Below are positions 1 to 11,126 of a DNA stretch of 64,000 nt, piece by piece. The position numbers and the translations under genes are program-made. The stretch is from Lasiosphaeria ovina. Lineage: Eukaryota > Ascomycota > Sordariomycetes > Sordariales > Lasiosphaeriaceae. Where the stretch lies: assembly GCA_033439765.1 (NCBI GenBank), contig JAULSN010000003.1:1984001-2048000 (forward strand). The letters are read 5' to 3'. Position 1 is the stretch's first letter; each line of letters starts with the position of its first letter. The notes beneath the pieces were generated by a model that was not told the DNA's origin, made no database searches, and was given only the letters and a program-made list of their open reading frames with translations.

Positions 1-3000
1 GGCCCGCAGCACGATGATTATTTTTCTTCGACTTTTCCTCGTCTCTTTTTTTGGCGGGGACTCCGATGGCAATTGATAGGTCCCCCCCTGGCGGCCTGGT
101 GCGGAGTCACGCACGGCACACGTCTGTCTGTCAGGCCGCTTTCGCTTTCTCCATGTTTTTTCCCCTTCCCTTCCGACTTCTCTCCGCTATGTGCCCACTG
201 CACGCGTTGTTGTCCACTCGCTACGCCAAACTAGGTTGGCCCGCGCATCGAGGTGACGTCGGTGCATGCTCATTCCCGATAGAATGGTGTCACCTAGCAG
301 AGCAAAAAACACACACAAACAGAGCAGACCGCGTCGGACCATGGCTGTGGCATGCCACAAGGTTTCGCATTCTGCTGCTGCGCTGCGGGCTCCTTGCCGC
401 GTCGCGTCGTGCGAGCCAGCGACAGAGTTGGCCCTAGTCACCTCGACCTCGGCATGTCCTGGTCTCTCTCCGCACCTGCGTCGCCCGCTGTCGGCGCGGT
501 GTCGCTTCCATCGTTGACTCGCACCACCCACGGAAACAGAAACTCACGGTGCTCTTTAACAACCACACTTCCCTGACCACTTGTCAGTTGTCTTTTCTGG
601 TCACACCCATCATCCATGCTTCTGCCAGCGGCGCTCTCTTCGGGTGCAGCAACACGGGGCCGTCTCCGTCCGGACCCGGCGCAGGACCTTTGTGCGCGCC
701 GCATCATCGCCGTCGACGCGCCAGTCGTGGAATACATGTGCCGTGGTCGGGCCTGCCGTTGCAATAGTCGCTCCATATTTTGTCAAGCGTTAGGCCCGAT
801 AAGATCCGCGACGCGCTCTTGTTCGCCGCCGCCGCCCCCGAGGGAAATAAAATGATAAAAAGATTCCACTTTCCATGTAAATGGTAAATTCTGGTGTGGT
901 CAGGAGCAGACAAAACAAAATGCAAGTGACGCGTGCGGCCACAAGGCACCACCACGTTCGATGAGAGATGCGAATCCCGATTGCTAAACTAACATGTGAC
1001 GTTTATGTACTGAAAGCTGGGCCAATGCCATCCGGGGGCGCCAAATAAGGGAGAAAGAATAAGATCAAGGCATTCCCCCAGATAAGGCTCCTAGGGGCGC
1101 CATAATCAATTACGGAGTGGTGGTGGTGGGTGCACACTGGCAACTGCCACTTCCATTGCTGATCCAGAGCTGAATGTTATGCGCTGGTGGCGGCGGCAGC
1201 AAAGTTTCAACGCAACGAATTGCATTGTTGGAGCAAATGGTAATGGCCGGGATCTAAACGCCTAGCGGGTCGCCACACGCCCACACCCCTTCTTCTTTTC
1301 CCTCACTGGGCGCCTCCAAGATCTAGGCCTTCTCTCATATGCTTACTCTAGGCGCGGTCTTCCACGGGACTCTCAGTTGAGGCTGTTCTCGACGAGGCTT
1401 TGGGGGCCGTCGAGGCCGGATAGGGGGGTAAGATGTTGCTCTCAATTAGCGCACAGGCTCGGTCATCTCCCTAATATGCCCTGACGCTGTTCCGAAAAGA
1501 TGGTTTTATGATCAGTGCTCTTCCAAACCTGCAGATTTCAGCCTATTCAACCTTTCTGGTGAATTTTTTCCCTTTGTCATAGGCTCCCCAAACTGGTCTG
1601 GGGATCTCAATTCATGGCAAGAAGACGTGATTTTCTGAGGACTGTCCCAAAAAAAGAAGAAAGTCCGGAGCTATGCTGGCCTCTGACCAGAGGGAGGGCG
1701 GCGGTCCACCTTATACGAGGTGGGTAGGCCAAGGAAAGGGAAGAAAAAAGAAAATTACACTAGATTATATTAGGCAAGGGTGTAAACAACCCCCTTTGTT
1801 GCCCAGCCCCTGAGCCCCTGAGCCCCTGATGAATACTTCTGGGAATATAAGCCGCCTGGCTCTTCTAAAAGGGTCTAATCAACGTTGGGGGTGTTGAGGT
1901 AGTCAGTAAAGTCATCCACACAAGTGAACTGGAAATAAACACGCTCTTTCCCAGCTCTTACTCCAAACGTGGGTAACGATCAGGACTCGAATCTAGCAAC
2001 GGCAAACTCGTTGGGTCGTATGATCCGATGAACGCATCCGGTCGGAACGCCAGGCGGCCAAAGAGCAGACGCCACCGACGCGCCGGATGCTGTGGCTGCG
2101 TAAAACTCTCGCACACACGCAGCTGACTTGCTTCGTATTTTCCAGTACCGAGTATCTCGTAATTTTGAGGGCAAACAAGGCCAACTGGTGCCAAAAAGAG
2201 TCTCAACCACGGCCTGCCAATCGTGACCTTCTCGACTTTACTTCAATCCATCTCTTTTTCTTTCTCTTCTTTCCGTCTATTTGCGTAGACCAAGACTAGA
2301 TTGGGAATTTCCCTTAGTACTCTCTACTGTTCCATTCGATCCCTCAACTCCCTCAGTATATGGAAGTTGAGTCTCTGAAGAGAGTAAGGGACACTATCTT
2401 CAAGACCATGTCAACAGACTATCTAGCGCAAGCCATCGGGTTCGTATACATACTTTTCCACGGAAGTTATTCGCATCATGATCTTTCCGAGGTTCAACGT
2501 TCAAGGCTGTCCAGGTCTATATTCTGCCGCTGGGTAAATTTGCGGAGCGTAGAAGCACGGTTGCGGGTGCCCAGTAATTTAGCGACGGGCCTGCCGACAT
2601 GAGAGTCAATTTATATATTAATTTATACAACGCCCCCACCCTTACCCTGGCTCAGCCCTACACAGCCACTCTGGCCGTGTTCCCAACCGTTCCAGTGAAG
2701 CCTCATTGCCTTAACGGTTTTCGGTATGATCAAAGGTTATACGTATGACTGGGTCAAAATTAATCTAAATTCCCCTGTGCTGGGATTCCAGTGACCAAGT
2801 ATGCCAGGTAGCAACGTATCAGTCACGAGGAGATGCCTACCAACCTATGGTTTGCCATTGCAATCTTTGTACATCGTGCCTAGTTTGCTTCTCCCTTTCA
2901 TGTTAACCTTTTTCTTTTACTTCTCGAGTAGTATTACAATGTTTAGATGCCTAATTATGGCCCATACGATCAGGGAGTTTGAGTCAGAGGAGTAGTGCAA

Positions 3001-4735
3001 ATTGTAGGTGGTGTCCTTATTTGCGGTTGGTAATTACCAGCCAGAGGGCGTGAAAAGAGAACCCATATCGGAATGAATAAGGAGGTGAGAGGAGTCACGA
3101 AAATCGATACCCCGGGTGTCTGCCGTTAGATCGGGCCCAATTTTGTAATTAACGGATCTGATCAAAACTTAGAATGGCCTAAGGGAAATCTCACTCTGAG
3201 AGATTCTTGATTTGGGATTCAACCACGACCTCAGAGAAGTTTGCTTTCCAATAGTCAAAAAACAAATAGCTCTAGAAATTTCAACCAACTCCTTTCGAGG
3301 TCACCCACCCCGCAATTCATTTCCCAGCATTGAAACGAAACATGGTAGTTATCAACGAATTAATTAGCTCAGGCGAATACCTCGCGCTATTATGACTGGT
3401 TTTCTTTGGTCCATGGTTTTTGCGCTGCTGTTAGGAGAAGTCTGAACAGATCATTTCCCAGCTCAACACACTGAATCTCCATCCGCAACAGACTCAAAGT
3501 ACTAGCTAGGGTACAATGACGCCGTTTTATTCGAGAGGTGAATAAATACCTCCGTAACATGAAGATGGCAAACGGCGACTCTTAGCTGGTCCGCGCCGTC
3601 TGGAAACTTCTCAATGCCAACAAACACACAAGACAAGAGGTCCACGCTTAAGACACGTGGGACAGTTGTCTGCTTCTAATGGCTTCGCAGGAGAACCATA
3701 TCATGACTGTCATTTCGGCCCCTAGAAGGAACACGCTACCATAGAGTTGGCAGTGAATTATCTGGGGAGGTCATTATCGTGCTTCGTTGTGGGAGTCACC
3801 CAACGCCCAGCGGCGCCAGTGGACGGGTAAAGTCGTCGACGTTGTATTGTCATCACCTGGCGCAACCTTGCATTTCTGGCCCAACAAGCGTTGCACAAAA
3901 CGATCCAAGGGACAAGGATGTGTGTGTTTCCCCACGTCGGTACCCAAGTTTGTTGGGCATGGAAAAAAGAAATGGCGCCTGCGAGAGCAGATGAAAAGGA
4001 CTCAAGCCACTGCAGATCGCGGCTCTTCTTGCACAGCCAACCAGGGAAGGAGAAAAGCCAGCCAGCACGAGAAGAAATCATCTCGGCGCAATTCTGGGCC
4101 GCCCTTACGGGCAGGCAAGGAGTGGCAGTGCGGGCCTCCGGACGGCATGATTGGTGCCCACTCGCAGCGCAACGGCTTGGCGCCACACCGAGCAACGAAA
4201 AAGGACAAGGGGGCCCCCACTGTGCTAGGAACGTGCAGCAGATTCCCACGAGCCCTTCACATGGGCTCTGGACTCTGGGCAGGACGCGGTATTGCGAAAG
4301 AGAGCGGAGTATTCCATCCAATGTGGACATGCTGCCGTCCACAACTGGAGGGTGTGAGTGTGCGACCCTGACCCATGCTGGGGACGAGTTCAGCCCCAAG
4401 GCGGACAAAATTAGATTGCGGCGGCCATGGTGACTGGTGACCCTGATCTCTGATGTGGTCTGCGTCGCTGCGAATACCGTGCAGGGCCGTTGGGAGTTGG
4501 TCGACGCCTCATGTGCGCCCCCTTGCCCGCCCAGCGAGCCTTGTATTAAAGTGACTTGTTATCCCTCACTTCCCACGAGCCTGCCCGATCCATTCTTACA
4601 TCCAGCCATCCCAATCCTCGCGTCTCGAAAGACCTCTGATCTCTCTTGCCAGAAGTCCCCACGGCCACGGCTGTCGCACACAGGAGACCACGACCAGAGC
4701 TGATCTTTCTGCTCAACAGACCGCTGTTTCGACCA
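1..4735. other. Intergenic region, no convincing gene
   Basis: I find no reading frame here with protein-like composition. The longest opposed frames (about 3758-4408 minus and 3787-4371 plus) overlap each other and look random, without domains, signal peptides or repeats. 2.6-3.6 kb is visibly AT-rich with many TA dinucleotides. A short direct repeat, three copies of AGCCCCTG, lies near 1804-1828. The last few hundred bases before 4736 presumably hold the promoter of the membrane-protein gene. A missed short or multi-exon gene cannot be excluded. Confidence 0.5.
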
Positions 4736-6337
4736 ATGACAACCATAACGCCAAGGATGTGTCCCCGAGGAGGTGCCTGGCGGCTCCTGGCAGGCCTGCT
4801 ACTAGTGTTGGCGCAGGCACAGAGCGCGCGCGCGACCTTCTGGACAGTGTCGAGCTTCTTCGTCGAGACCTTGACAGTCGAGAAGCTGATCGACTCGTGC
4901 ACCACGTCGTGCAGGTCCTACACGTACACGACGACCATGAAGGTCGCCGACACGGCGACGCCGTCGGCGTCGCCCTTCTCGACGTCCGCCTACACATACT
5001 CGGCATCGGACGTGACGGTAGTGTACGTGTACCTGCCGGCGGGCTCGGTGCCCGAGAGGGACCTCGTCACGACGTCGGCCGACACGCCGACGCCGTCCAA
5101 CGTCTACATGGACTACGCCATCGAGTTAACCATGACGGCGCCGGCGTCGTGCCCGACGGCCTTCACTGTCGTCACCAACATCGAGGTGTACATCCCGTAC
5201 ATGGTCACCAAGGACATCAAGCCCACGTCGACCGCCACGTCCGTCTACACGTCGTATAACGGCGGCCTGTACACGTATCTCACCGAGTTCGTCGCACCCA
5301 GTGCCGTGCCCCAGTCCGTGGGCAACCCGACCTCGAACCACTACTACTCGTACTATGTCAAGAGCTGCCGCAACCCCACTGCGACTGGCGCTGCGTACTA
5401 TGGGCCTGGCTACTCGGACGGAAGCGGAAGCAGCAGCAACAGTGGTGACGACGGCGACAGCGGCCTCAGAAGCGGCGGCGACGATGACGACGAGGACTGG
5501 ACGGTCTGCTCGGTGTTGACGGGGTGCACGGGCCTGAAGACGTGGATCATCGTCGTCGCCTCAGTGATCCCGGGCATCTTCGTACTGGGCTTCCTCGAGT
5601 CGTGGCTGTGGTTTCGGCAGCTGATGCTCGGAAAGACGGCGCTTCGCTTCGGTACCATCTGCTGGTGCTTCCTCTCGCTGTGGGTCATCTGCTTCACGCG
5701 GCGCTCGCCGGCGCGGCCTGTCGAGGACCAGGCGTTGCTCAAGCAGCAGTGGGCCACCATCTCGGGCGGGAAGCGCATCAAGCTCTGGTTCAAATGGGGC
5801 TTTCGACACCGGTATCCCGTCGACCTGCTCGGCCCTGATCCCAGCGGCGGGGTAACTGCAGCGAACACGTTCCCATCAGGCCAGCCGCAGTACGGAGGGC
5901 AGCCACCGTATCCCGGCCAGCCACCCTACGGCGTCTATGCCGGCCCGGAGAAGGGCGCGGCAGGTGATCAGGCCTCGACAGCTGCATCAGATGCCGCTCA
6001 AGCTCCGCCCGGTGCTCAGCAACCGCAGTACATATACCAGCAGCCGTACCCGGGCCAGCAGATATATCCGGGGCCGGGATACCCACCGCAGAGCTACGCT
6101 CCTCAAGGCTATCCGCCGCAGGGATACCCGCCTCCGCAAGGATTCCAGCAGCAGTTCGCCTCAGCACCGCCAGCAGCACCGCCAACCAGCCCGGCCCCGC
6201 AGAATCCCGGGCTCGGACAAGCCTCGACATTCGCGCCGTCCCCGACAAACTCGCCGTCGCCTGCACAACCTACTCCCACACACCAGCCTCCAACGATAGG
6301 CCCGCCTGGGCCCCACCCCGGTAGTAATCAGACGTAA
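4736..6337 (+). CDS. Fungal membrane protein with Ser/Thr-rich ectodomain and PGY-rich tail
   Basis: A single-exon frame of 533 residues. The frame is open further upstream, but the ATG at 4736 (or 4757) is preferred because a hydrophobic signal sequence, roughly LLAGLLLVLAQAQSARA, follows at once. A Ser/Thr/Tyr-rich ectodomain of about 200 residues with several Cys comes next, then a Gly/Ser/Asp acidic linker. Two hydrophobic segments follow, one starting TWIIVVASVIPG and one around GTICWCFLSLWVICF, with a basic loop (KLWFKWGFRHRY) after them. The tail is very rich in Pro, Gly, Gln and Tyr, with imperfect QGYPPQGYPP repeats. Proteins with this two-TM core and proline tail occur widely in filamentous ascomycetes. 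I know no assigned function. A surface sensor or scaffold is only a guess. A solo LTR sits about 300 bp downstream. Confidence 0.8.
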   Translation: MTTITPRMCPRGGAWRLLAGLLLVLAQAQSARATFWTVSSFFVETLTVEKLIDSCTTSCRSYTYTTTMKVADTATPSASPFSTSAYTYSASDVTVVYVYLPAGSVPERDLVTTSADTPTPSNVYMDYAIELTMTAPASCPTAFTVVTNIEVYIPYMVTKDIKPTSTATSVYTSYNGGLYTYLTEFVAPSAVPQSVGNPTSNHYYSYYVKSCRNPTATGAAYYGPGYSDGSGSSSNSGDDGDSGLRSGGDDDDEDWTVCSVLTGCTGLKTWIIVVASVIPGIFVLGFLESWLWFRQLMLGKTALRFGTICWCFLSLWVICFTRRSPARPVEDQALLKQQWATISGGKRIKLWFKWGFRHRYPVDLLGPDPSGGVTAANTFPSGQPQYGGQPPYPGQPPYGVYAGPEKGAAGDQASTAASDAAQAPPGAQQPQYIYQQPYPGQQIYPGPGYPPQSYAPQGYPPQGYPPPQGFQQQFASAPPAAPPTSPAPQNPGLGQASTFAPSPTNSPSPAQPTPTHQPPTIGPPGPHPGSNQT

Positions 6338-6630
6338 TGAAGGGGCTGCGGGGTCGAAAAGCTTTGTTGGATGGATAATAACACTCACATCGTACTTGTT
6401 TTTGTTCTTGCTTTCGCCATATTCCCACTATGCGTAATGTTTTGATAGTTAATATGATTTTCTCTGATGATCGCTTTCGAGTTTGCGTTTCGCAGTAATG
6501 TGTCTCTAGGTGTGCATGGTTCCTCTCAGACGTCAGATGGTGAGTATGTAATCAGGTATGTAGTGTCGCTGTCGACTATACCAGCCGGGCAACGTCTTCA
6601 TCGGCAGTCCGAAACGAGCGTCCAAAATAC

Positions 6631-6848
6631 CGCAGTGTCAGAAAGACCACACTATTTTCGGCATGGTCTAGGGATCCCGGGCAGGGCCTGCACAGGGCAC
6701 CTAATTAGACGGCCTTTTCCACAGGGTCAACACAGGTCCCCGACCTGCGGGCACAGGCCTTTTCTTCTTCCTTACATCAATCAATACACACACTGCGAAT
6801 ACCCTCATTCTTGACTGCTTTTGCATACATTTGGTTTCTGAGACGCAG
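6631..6848 (+). mobile_element. Solo LTR of the copia family, TSD CGCAG
   Basis: Bases 6636-6843 (208 bp) align along their whole length with the 217-bp LTRs of the copia element at 37926-43459. Both start TGTYAGAAAG, share GGGCACCTAATTAGAC in the middle, and end GACTGCTTTTGCAT followed by TTCTGARA. The flanks are CGCAG at 6631-6635 and CGCAG at 6844-6848, a perfect 5-bp target-site duplication, so this is a solo LTR left by LTR-LTR recombination. It is clearly more diverged from either intact LTR than those are from each other, so it is an older insertion. It lies between the 3' ends of two convergent genes. Confidence 0.88.
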
Positions 6849-6911
6849 GATTTTGAACACACTCCGAATCGTGCTGGTGTGGGATGGTAGCCTTTCATAT
6901 TGCAGCTGCTA

Positions 6912-8828
6912 TCAAGCTGGAGAGGGCTTGTCGGAACAAACGCAGGCGGAGCGGGGCGCGTGGAACAGATGGCCGCGCCGTTTCCTCACAAACATGGCGT
7001 ATAGGCCCCCCGAGACGTAGACTGCGACTATGCTGACCAGAACGGGAAACATGAATTGGTCTGGACGCGAAAGGATGGCTGTAATTGCGTAGGACAGGAG
7101 CTCAAACAAATTTTGGAACGACGATTCGAACGCCGAGAATGTGCCCCGATGGTCGGCTTCGACTTCCTACATCTTGTGTCAGCATCAAGAAAGGCCGATT
7201 CAGGTTAATTAGTGGGGAGATACGAATCAACGCACGTCCTGGACAATGTTCTGCGCGCAGAGATCAAACCCCCAAAGGCCGATCCTGCTCAGAACGACAC
7301 CCACGACGAGCCCAGTCGCGGCTGTCATGTTGCTACTACCAGCATCGTCGGGGCTGCCGAGACCGCTTCTCAGAAACCAGCTAGCAGCCACGGCGAGCCA
7401 GACCATCTGCCAACACAGGCTCCAGATGCCGCCGCGGACCACGCCGATGCGTTTGACGACCTGGGGTCCGATCCACGTCGCGCTGAGCTCGAAGACGGTG
7501 CTGGCCGTCCGCACCAGGCCCACGTGGAGGGGGCTGTAACCAACCGATATGAGGTACGTGACCATCTGCCCCGAGAAGGAGAGCACGGTGAGGTAGAGCA
7601 GGGCCAGCGAGAAGGAGGGAAGGAACGCGGGGTGACTGAAGTAGACGGCGAGAGATGAGAAGAACATCCCTCCAGACTTTCCGACTTGGGCTGTGTGTTC
7701 AGAAGACACGAGACTAGAAGCTTGCTCATCCGCCTCGTCGAGCACAAGCAGCCGGCCATCCTCCTGCAGCTCTAGCTCCCCTCGCTGTTCCCGGGGGTGC
7801 TCGCGACTCAGCCGGGGCACCATACGGTAGACCTGGGCAATGAAGACGTATTCCACGGCTATCGATGCCAGATTCATGCCAAACGTCGCCCAGATAGCGA
7901 CAGGCACCGAAAATGCAGCTATCGTGGAGATGGCGAGCGGCCCGAGGAGCTTGCACAGCAGGTCAATCCTGCGCATTCGGGCGTTGAGATCTGCGTGTGT
8001 ATCAGGAACCGCGCTTGTGGCGAGAAAAGACGCACCAGTGGGAGTGTCAAGAACAAACGAACCTGTACGGGCAGCAGCATTGCCCTCAGTGATCACAACG
8101 ACCTGCGGGTGGTAGAAAACCAGAAGCAAGAATCAGCCATGTCCCACTGTTCGCGGGATCATTTACGAGCAACCAAGACGTACCCAGTCCCTCTCTACCG
8201 CGACGAGATTCACCGTCGAACACAGCTTCTCGACGCAGGCGAGCACGACAGCTACAGTTAATAAAGCCGTTTCAAGAGACACAGCAGTCGGCCCGGCGGC
8301 TCCTAAGGCGCTCCTGCGCTGGAACAGTGCCACAAACACAGCGCAGCTCAGGGCGACGGCGAGCCGCTGGCCGACGATGGAGGCCCGGACGACCTTGAGG
8401 CGGTGACCGCGGTCAATGCACGCGCCTACGGGCTGGGCGAGGACGATGGCGGCGGCGCTGCGCGCGAGCGCATAGACGGACATGGGCAGCAGCGTGTGCG
8501 GGAAGATGGAGGCCAGAAACAGCACGGCGCCGAACTCGAACAGGCGCGAGTTCCACGTCGACAGGAAGTGCGACGTGTAGAGCCGAATTGTGAGGGACGA
8601 CGGCAGCTGCTGGTTGCGTTGGTGCCCACCATCGCTATCTTCGTCGCCGTCGTCGTCGCCGTCGGGGCTAGAGTTGGAGCTGGAGCTGGAGCCGGAGACG
8701 GAAGTCGTCATTGGCGAAGAGGCGGTGGGTCCCTGCGTGCGCACGGAGTCATGCCTAGAGATTGTTGCCCGTTGGATGGGTCTTGGCTCGCCCATGGCAT
8801 TTGTGTGGGACAAAATCTGGAAAGCCAA
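6912..8828 (-). CDS. Ferroportin-like (SLC40A) metal exporter
   Basis: Three exons: 8828-8184, 8102-7236 and 7166-6912, giving 588 residues. Donors are GTACGT and GTGCGT; acceptors are CCGCAG and ATGTAG. Family hallmarks are clear: RLYTSHFLSTWNSRLFEFG in the first helix, DRGHRLKVVRASIVGQR after helix 2, VERDWVVVI created by the first splice, MRRIDLLCKLLGPLAIS, and AFESSFQNLFELLSYAI in the last exon. About ten hydrophobic segments are present, close to the length of animal ferroportin (about 570 residues). Ferroportins export Fe2+, and in some lineages other divalent metals; the fungal substrate and membrane are unknown. The N-terminal 70 residues are an acidic Ser/Asp-rich cytosolic leader, and the start could instead be the Met at 8795. 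The gene is convergent with the upstream membrane-protein gene. Confidence 0.88.
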
Positions 8829-9473
8829 AGTTTTGGCGAGATCGCATTTTCGTTTGCAAGTCCGGGCCGCAGCTGCCCCAAATGTCGATGGCGGTGAAAC
8901 TGGTGCAGAAAATCGAGGTGGGGCGAGTCCGACAGCGGCGAGACTAAATTGGGGACGATGATTGGCTCACTGAGGATCAGCTCCAGAAACCGTCGCTTCG
9001 TTCCTTCTGCCACGGTCGGTTTGGAGGGGCAAAGCGGGCTCAAAGAAGCTGGCGTTCAATCGTCACTTCCTTGTCTCGATACGGGTGTCAAGCGGCTGCG
9101 TTTCTTTCTCCATTCTAGCGGGCAAGGAACATGTGGGAGTCTGCTCGCTCTGGGCACGATTCCACAGAGTGGACCACATGAAAGCTTCTACCAAATCCAA
9201 GCGACACTGCAACACCATTAAACTGCACGTTCAAATGAAGATAAAACCAAGAAAAAAAAGGTTATGTCCTGATTAGACCAACAGCCACGGCGATTAAACC
9301 CCGATCAATTTTGTCTGCCCCATTTCATGCCTCAAAACGTACTCTCTCCTCCAGCCACGGCAATCAGGCTCCATCTCTACAGGGCCTGCTGACAATGCAT
9401 TCAGCTGCTGTCCGGCTCAAATACACTTCTCCCGGGTCTCCATTGCATCAAATTCCACGGCGTGTTCCACAAC
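8829..9473. other. Intergenic region, ferroportin promoter side
   Basis: No coding frame is supported. The side next to 8828 must contain the 5' leader and promoter of the minus-strand ferroportin gene. The right side contains upstream sequence of the tRNA gene. I see no clear promoter box. Confidence 0.5.
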
Positions 9474-9595
9474 GGCAAGGTAGCCAAGCGGTCTAAGGCG
9501 CCAGGTTCAGGACCACCTGAATTCTATGATTCCTCCAAAAAGACAATCTTCCTGGTCTCAGTAATGGGGCGTGGGTTCGAATCCCACCCTTGTCA
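9474..9595 (+). tRNA. tRNA-Leu (anticodon CAG) with 38-nt intron
   Basis: A complete cloverleaf can be drawn. The acceptor stem is GGCAAGG (9474-9480) with CCTTGTC (9588-9594) and discriminator A at 9595. The D arm is TAGCCAAGCGGTCTAAGGC. The anticodon stem is CCAGG (9501-9505) with CCTGG (9551-9555), and the loop TT-CAG-G places anticodon CAG at 9508-9510. The long variable arm typical of Leu tRNAs comes next. The T arm is GTGGG-TTCGAAT-CCCAC. An intron at 9512-9549 sits at the canonical position one base 3' of the anticodon. It contains CCTGAA, complementary to TTCAGG of the anticodon loop, the usual pre-tRNA pairing. This tRNA reads the CUG codon. Confidence 0.95.
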
Positions 9596-9597
9596 GA

Positions 9598-9603
9598 TTT
9601 TTT
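9598..9603 (+). terminator. RNA polymerase III terminator
   Basis: A run of six T begins two bases after the tRNA discriminator, followed by more T-rich sequence. This is the normal Pol III stop for a fungal tRNA gene. Confidence 0.85.
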
Positions 9604-9771
9604 GTTTCTTTTATTTTTATTTCTTTCCCGCCGCATTCGTGGATCGGGAGTAACAAGTACGCTCTTTGCTCTATGTGTTGCCAAGAATCTCTGCCAGGTT
9701 TATTCGTGGGGATTTCAACAACATCTTCTCGTCACCCAAGTCCCGGACTCAACTGCCGTGCTTGACCGCAG

Positions 9772-9966
9772 GACGGGCCCGGGTAGCGGGCTTGCGTGCG
9801 TGTCGACCACAGGTCCCGGGTAACTCGTCTGCGTATAGATTGACTATTTGCAGGACCCGGATAACTGGCTGCTGATTCGGAGGTTGACTGCAAGACCCGG
9901 GTAACTCGGGCTGCTTACAAATTGGAATTAACATGGAGGGGGAATGTAGGACCCGGGTAGCTCGGT
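9772..9966 (+). repeat. Degenerate direct repeats with core GACCCGGGTAACTCG
   Basis: Five copies of CCCGGGTA (one is CCCGGATA) start at 9778, 9815, 9856, 9896 and 9952, spaced 37, 41, 40 and 56 bp. Extended matches share RGACCCGGGTAACTCG. A further CCCGGACTCAACTG lies near 9742. The sequence between cores is only weakly similar, so this is either a decayed roughly 40-bp minisatellite or a cluster of binding sites. Confidence 0.7.
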
Positions 9967-10405
9967 TTGTGATATAGGTGGTGAGGGGATTATAAATAAA
10001 TAATAAATTGTCCGCCGTTCGCTAGGTTTCCACGCTGCCTTCTTCCCTGACGCTTGGATTCCGGTGATGTAAGCCATTGATTACGATAAATCTCTTAGCG
10101 TCGTCCGCACGGGCCCCGTAGACATTCGTAAAGTGTAACAGCCTGGACCGGTGGATTATCGGCGTCGGCTCTTCGGTGCTGCCCGACTTGGCAAGCGCTC
10201 CGGTTGGCTGTCGGCCAGTGACTCACGCACGGGATCTCGCGACAGATGCGCGCGTTGGCTTATCTTGGCACGGATGGTCTGAAGGGCGCCCAATCATGCG
10301 ACGCGCCGCGCGCTGCTACCCTGCGTTTGGGATTGCCGCCACTGACATTCGCGCCTCCGCCCCTCCTTCTTTTGAGCACTGCACTGCAAGACAAAGCCAA
10401 AGGGA

Positions 10406-10431
10406 GGGGGGGGGGGGGGGGGGGGGGGGGG
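10406..10431 (+). repeat. Homopolymer of 26 G
   Basis: An uninterrupted G run lies about 215 bp upstream of the glyoxalase-fold gene start. It could form G-quadruplex structures, and its length is likely variable between isolates or sequencing runs. Confidence 0.95.
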
Positions 10432-10646
10432 CGGATGTCCGAGATGTGCGAGGCCGAGATTCTCGCCGTAGATACTTAAACACGTCCCCCACGGCCAGCC
10501 AGACCCGAGTACTATCTCTCATCCTCAGGCTCAGACTCAAGCATCACGAATCCCTTCCACCTGATATTTACCCCTGAATCTCTCCTAAGTCCCATCCAAG
10601 ATCAACCAGACCAGACCAACCCAACCCAACCAAACCAACCATCAAG

Positions 10647-11126
10647 ATGGGCATCGATCACACAGGCATCATCGTCCCCGCGGACAAGCACGCGGCCGCC
10701 GTCGAGTTCTACCTCGCCGCGCTGGCCCCGCTCGGCTACGCCAAGGGGCTCGAGTTCCACGACGGCGCCGTCGTGGGCTTCGCCGACACGAAGCTGGGCG
10801 GCATCAACTGGTGGGTCACGAGCCGCGCCGTCAAGCCCGCGGGCGACAACGGCAAGGATATCGTCCCGGGCCACCACGCCTTCAGCGCCTCTGGTAAGTA
10901 ACTCAGCAGTGCTCCAGACAGCCATGTGAGACTTTACGCCCTAACACCGATGACAGACCGCGCCTCCGTCGACGCCTTCTACCAGGCCGCCGTCGCCGCC
11001 GGCGCCAAGGACAACGGCGCCCCCGGCCCGCGTGCACACTACGGCCCCAACTACTACGGCGCCTTCGTCATCGACCCCGCCGGCAACAACATCGAGGCCG
11101 TGTGCCGTCTTGCCCCGCCTGCCTAG
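10647..11126 (+). CDS. Glyoxalase/VOC-superfamily protein
   Basis: Two exons, 10647-10893 and 10957-11126, joined by a 63-nt GTAAGT...ACAG intron; 138 residues. The start MGIDHTGIIVP follows a CAAG leader. The fold pattern is that of the vicinal-oxygen-chelate superfamily: the first beta strand carries the metal-binding His (DHTGIIV), a helix follows (AAAVEFYLAAL), HHAFSAS opens the second half, and the last strand is YYGAFVIDPAGNNIEAV with the conserved metal-ligand Glu. Members include glyoxalase I, dioxygenases and antibiotic-binding proteins, so the substrate cannot be assigned. It is a small cytosolic protein without a targeting signal. Confidence 0.9.

Noticed and set aside
3758..4408. 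Opposed 216- and 194-codon frames at 3.8-4.4 kb
   Set aside because: Each overlaps the other, with random-looking amino acid composition and no domain or intron structure.
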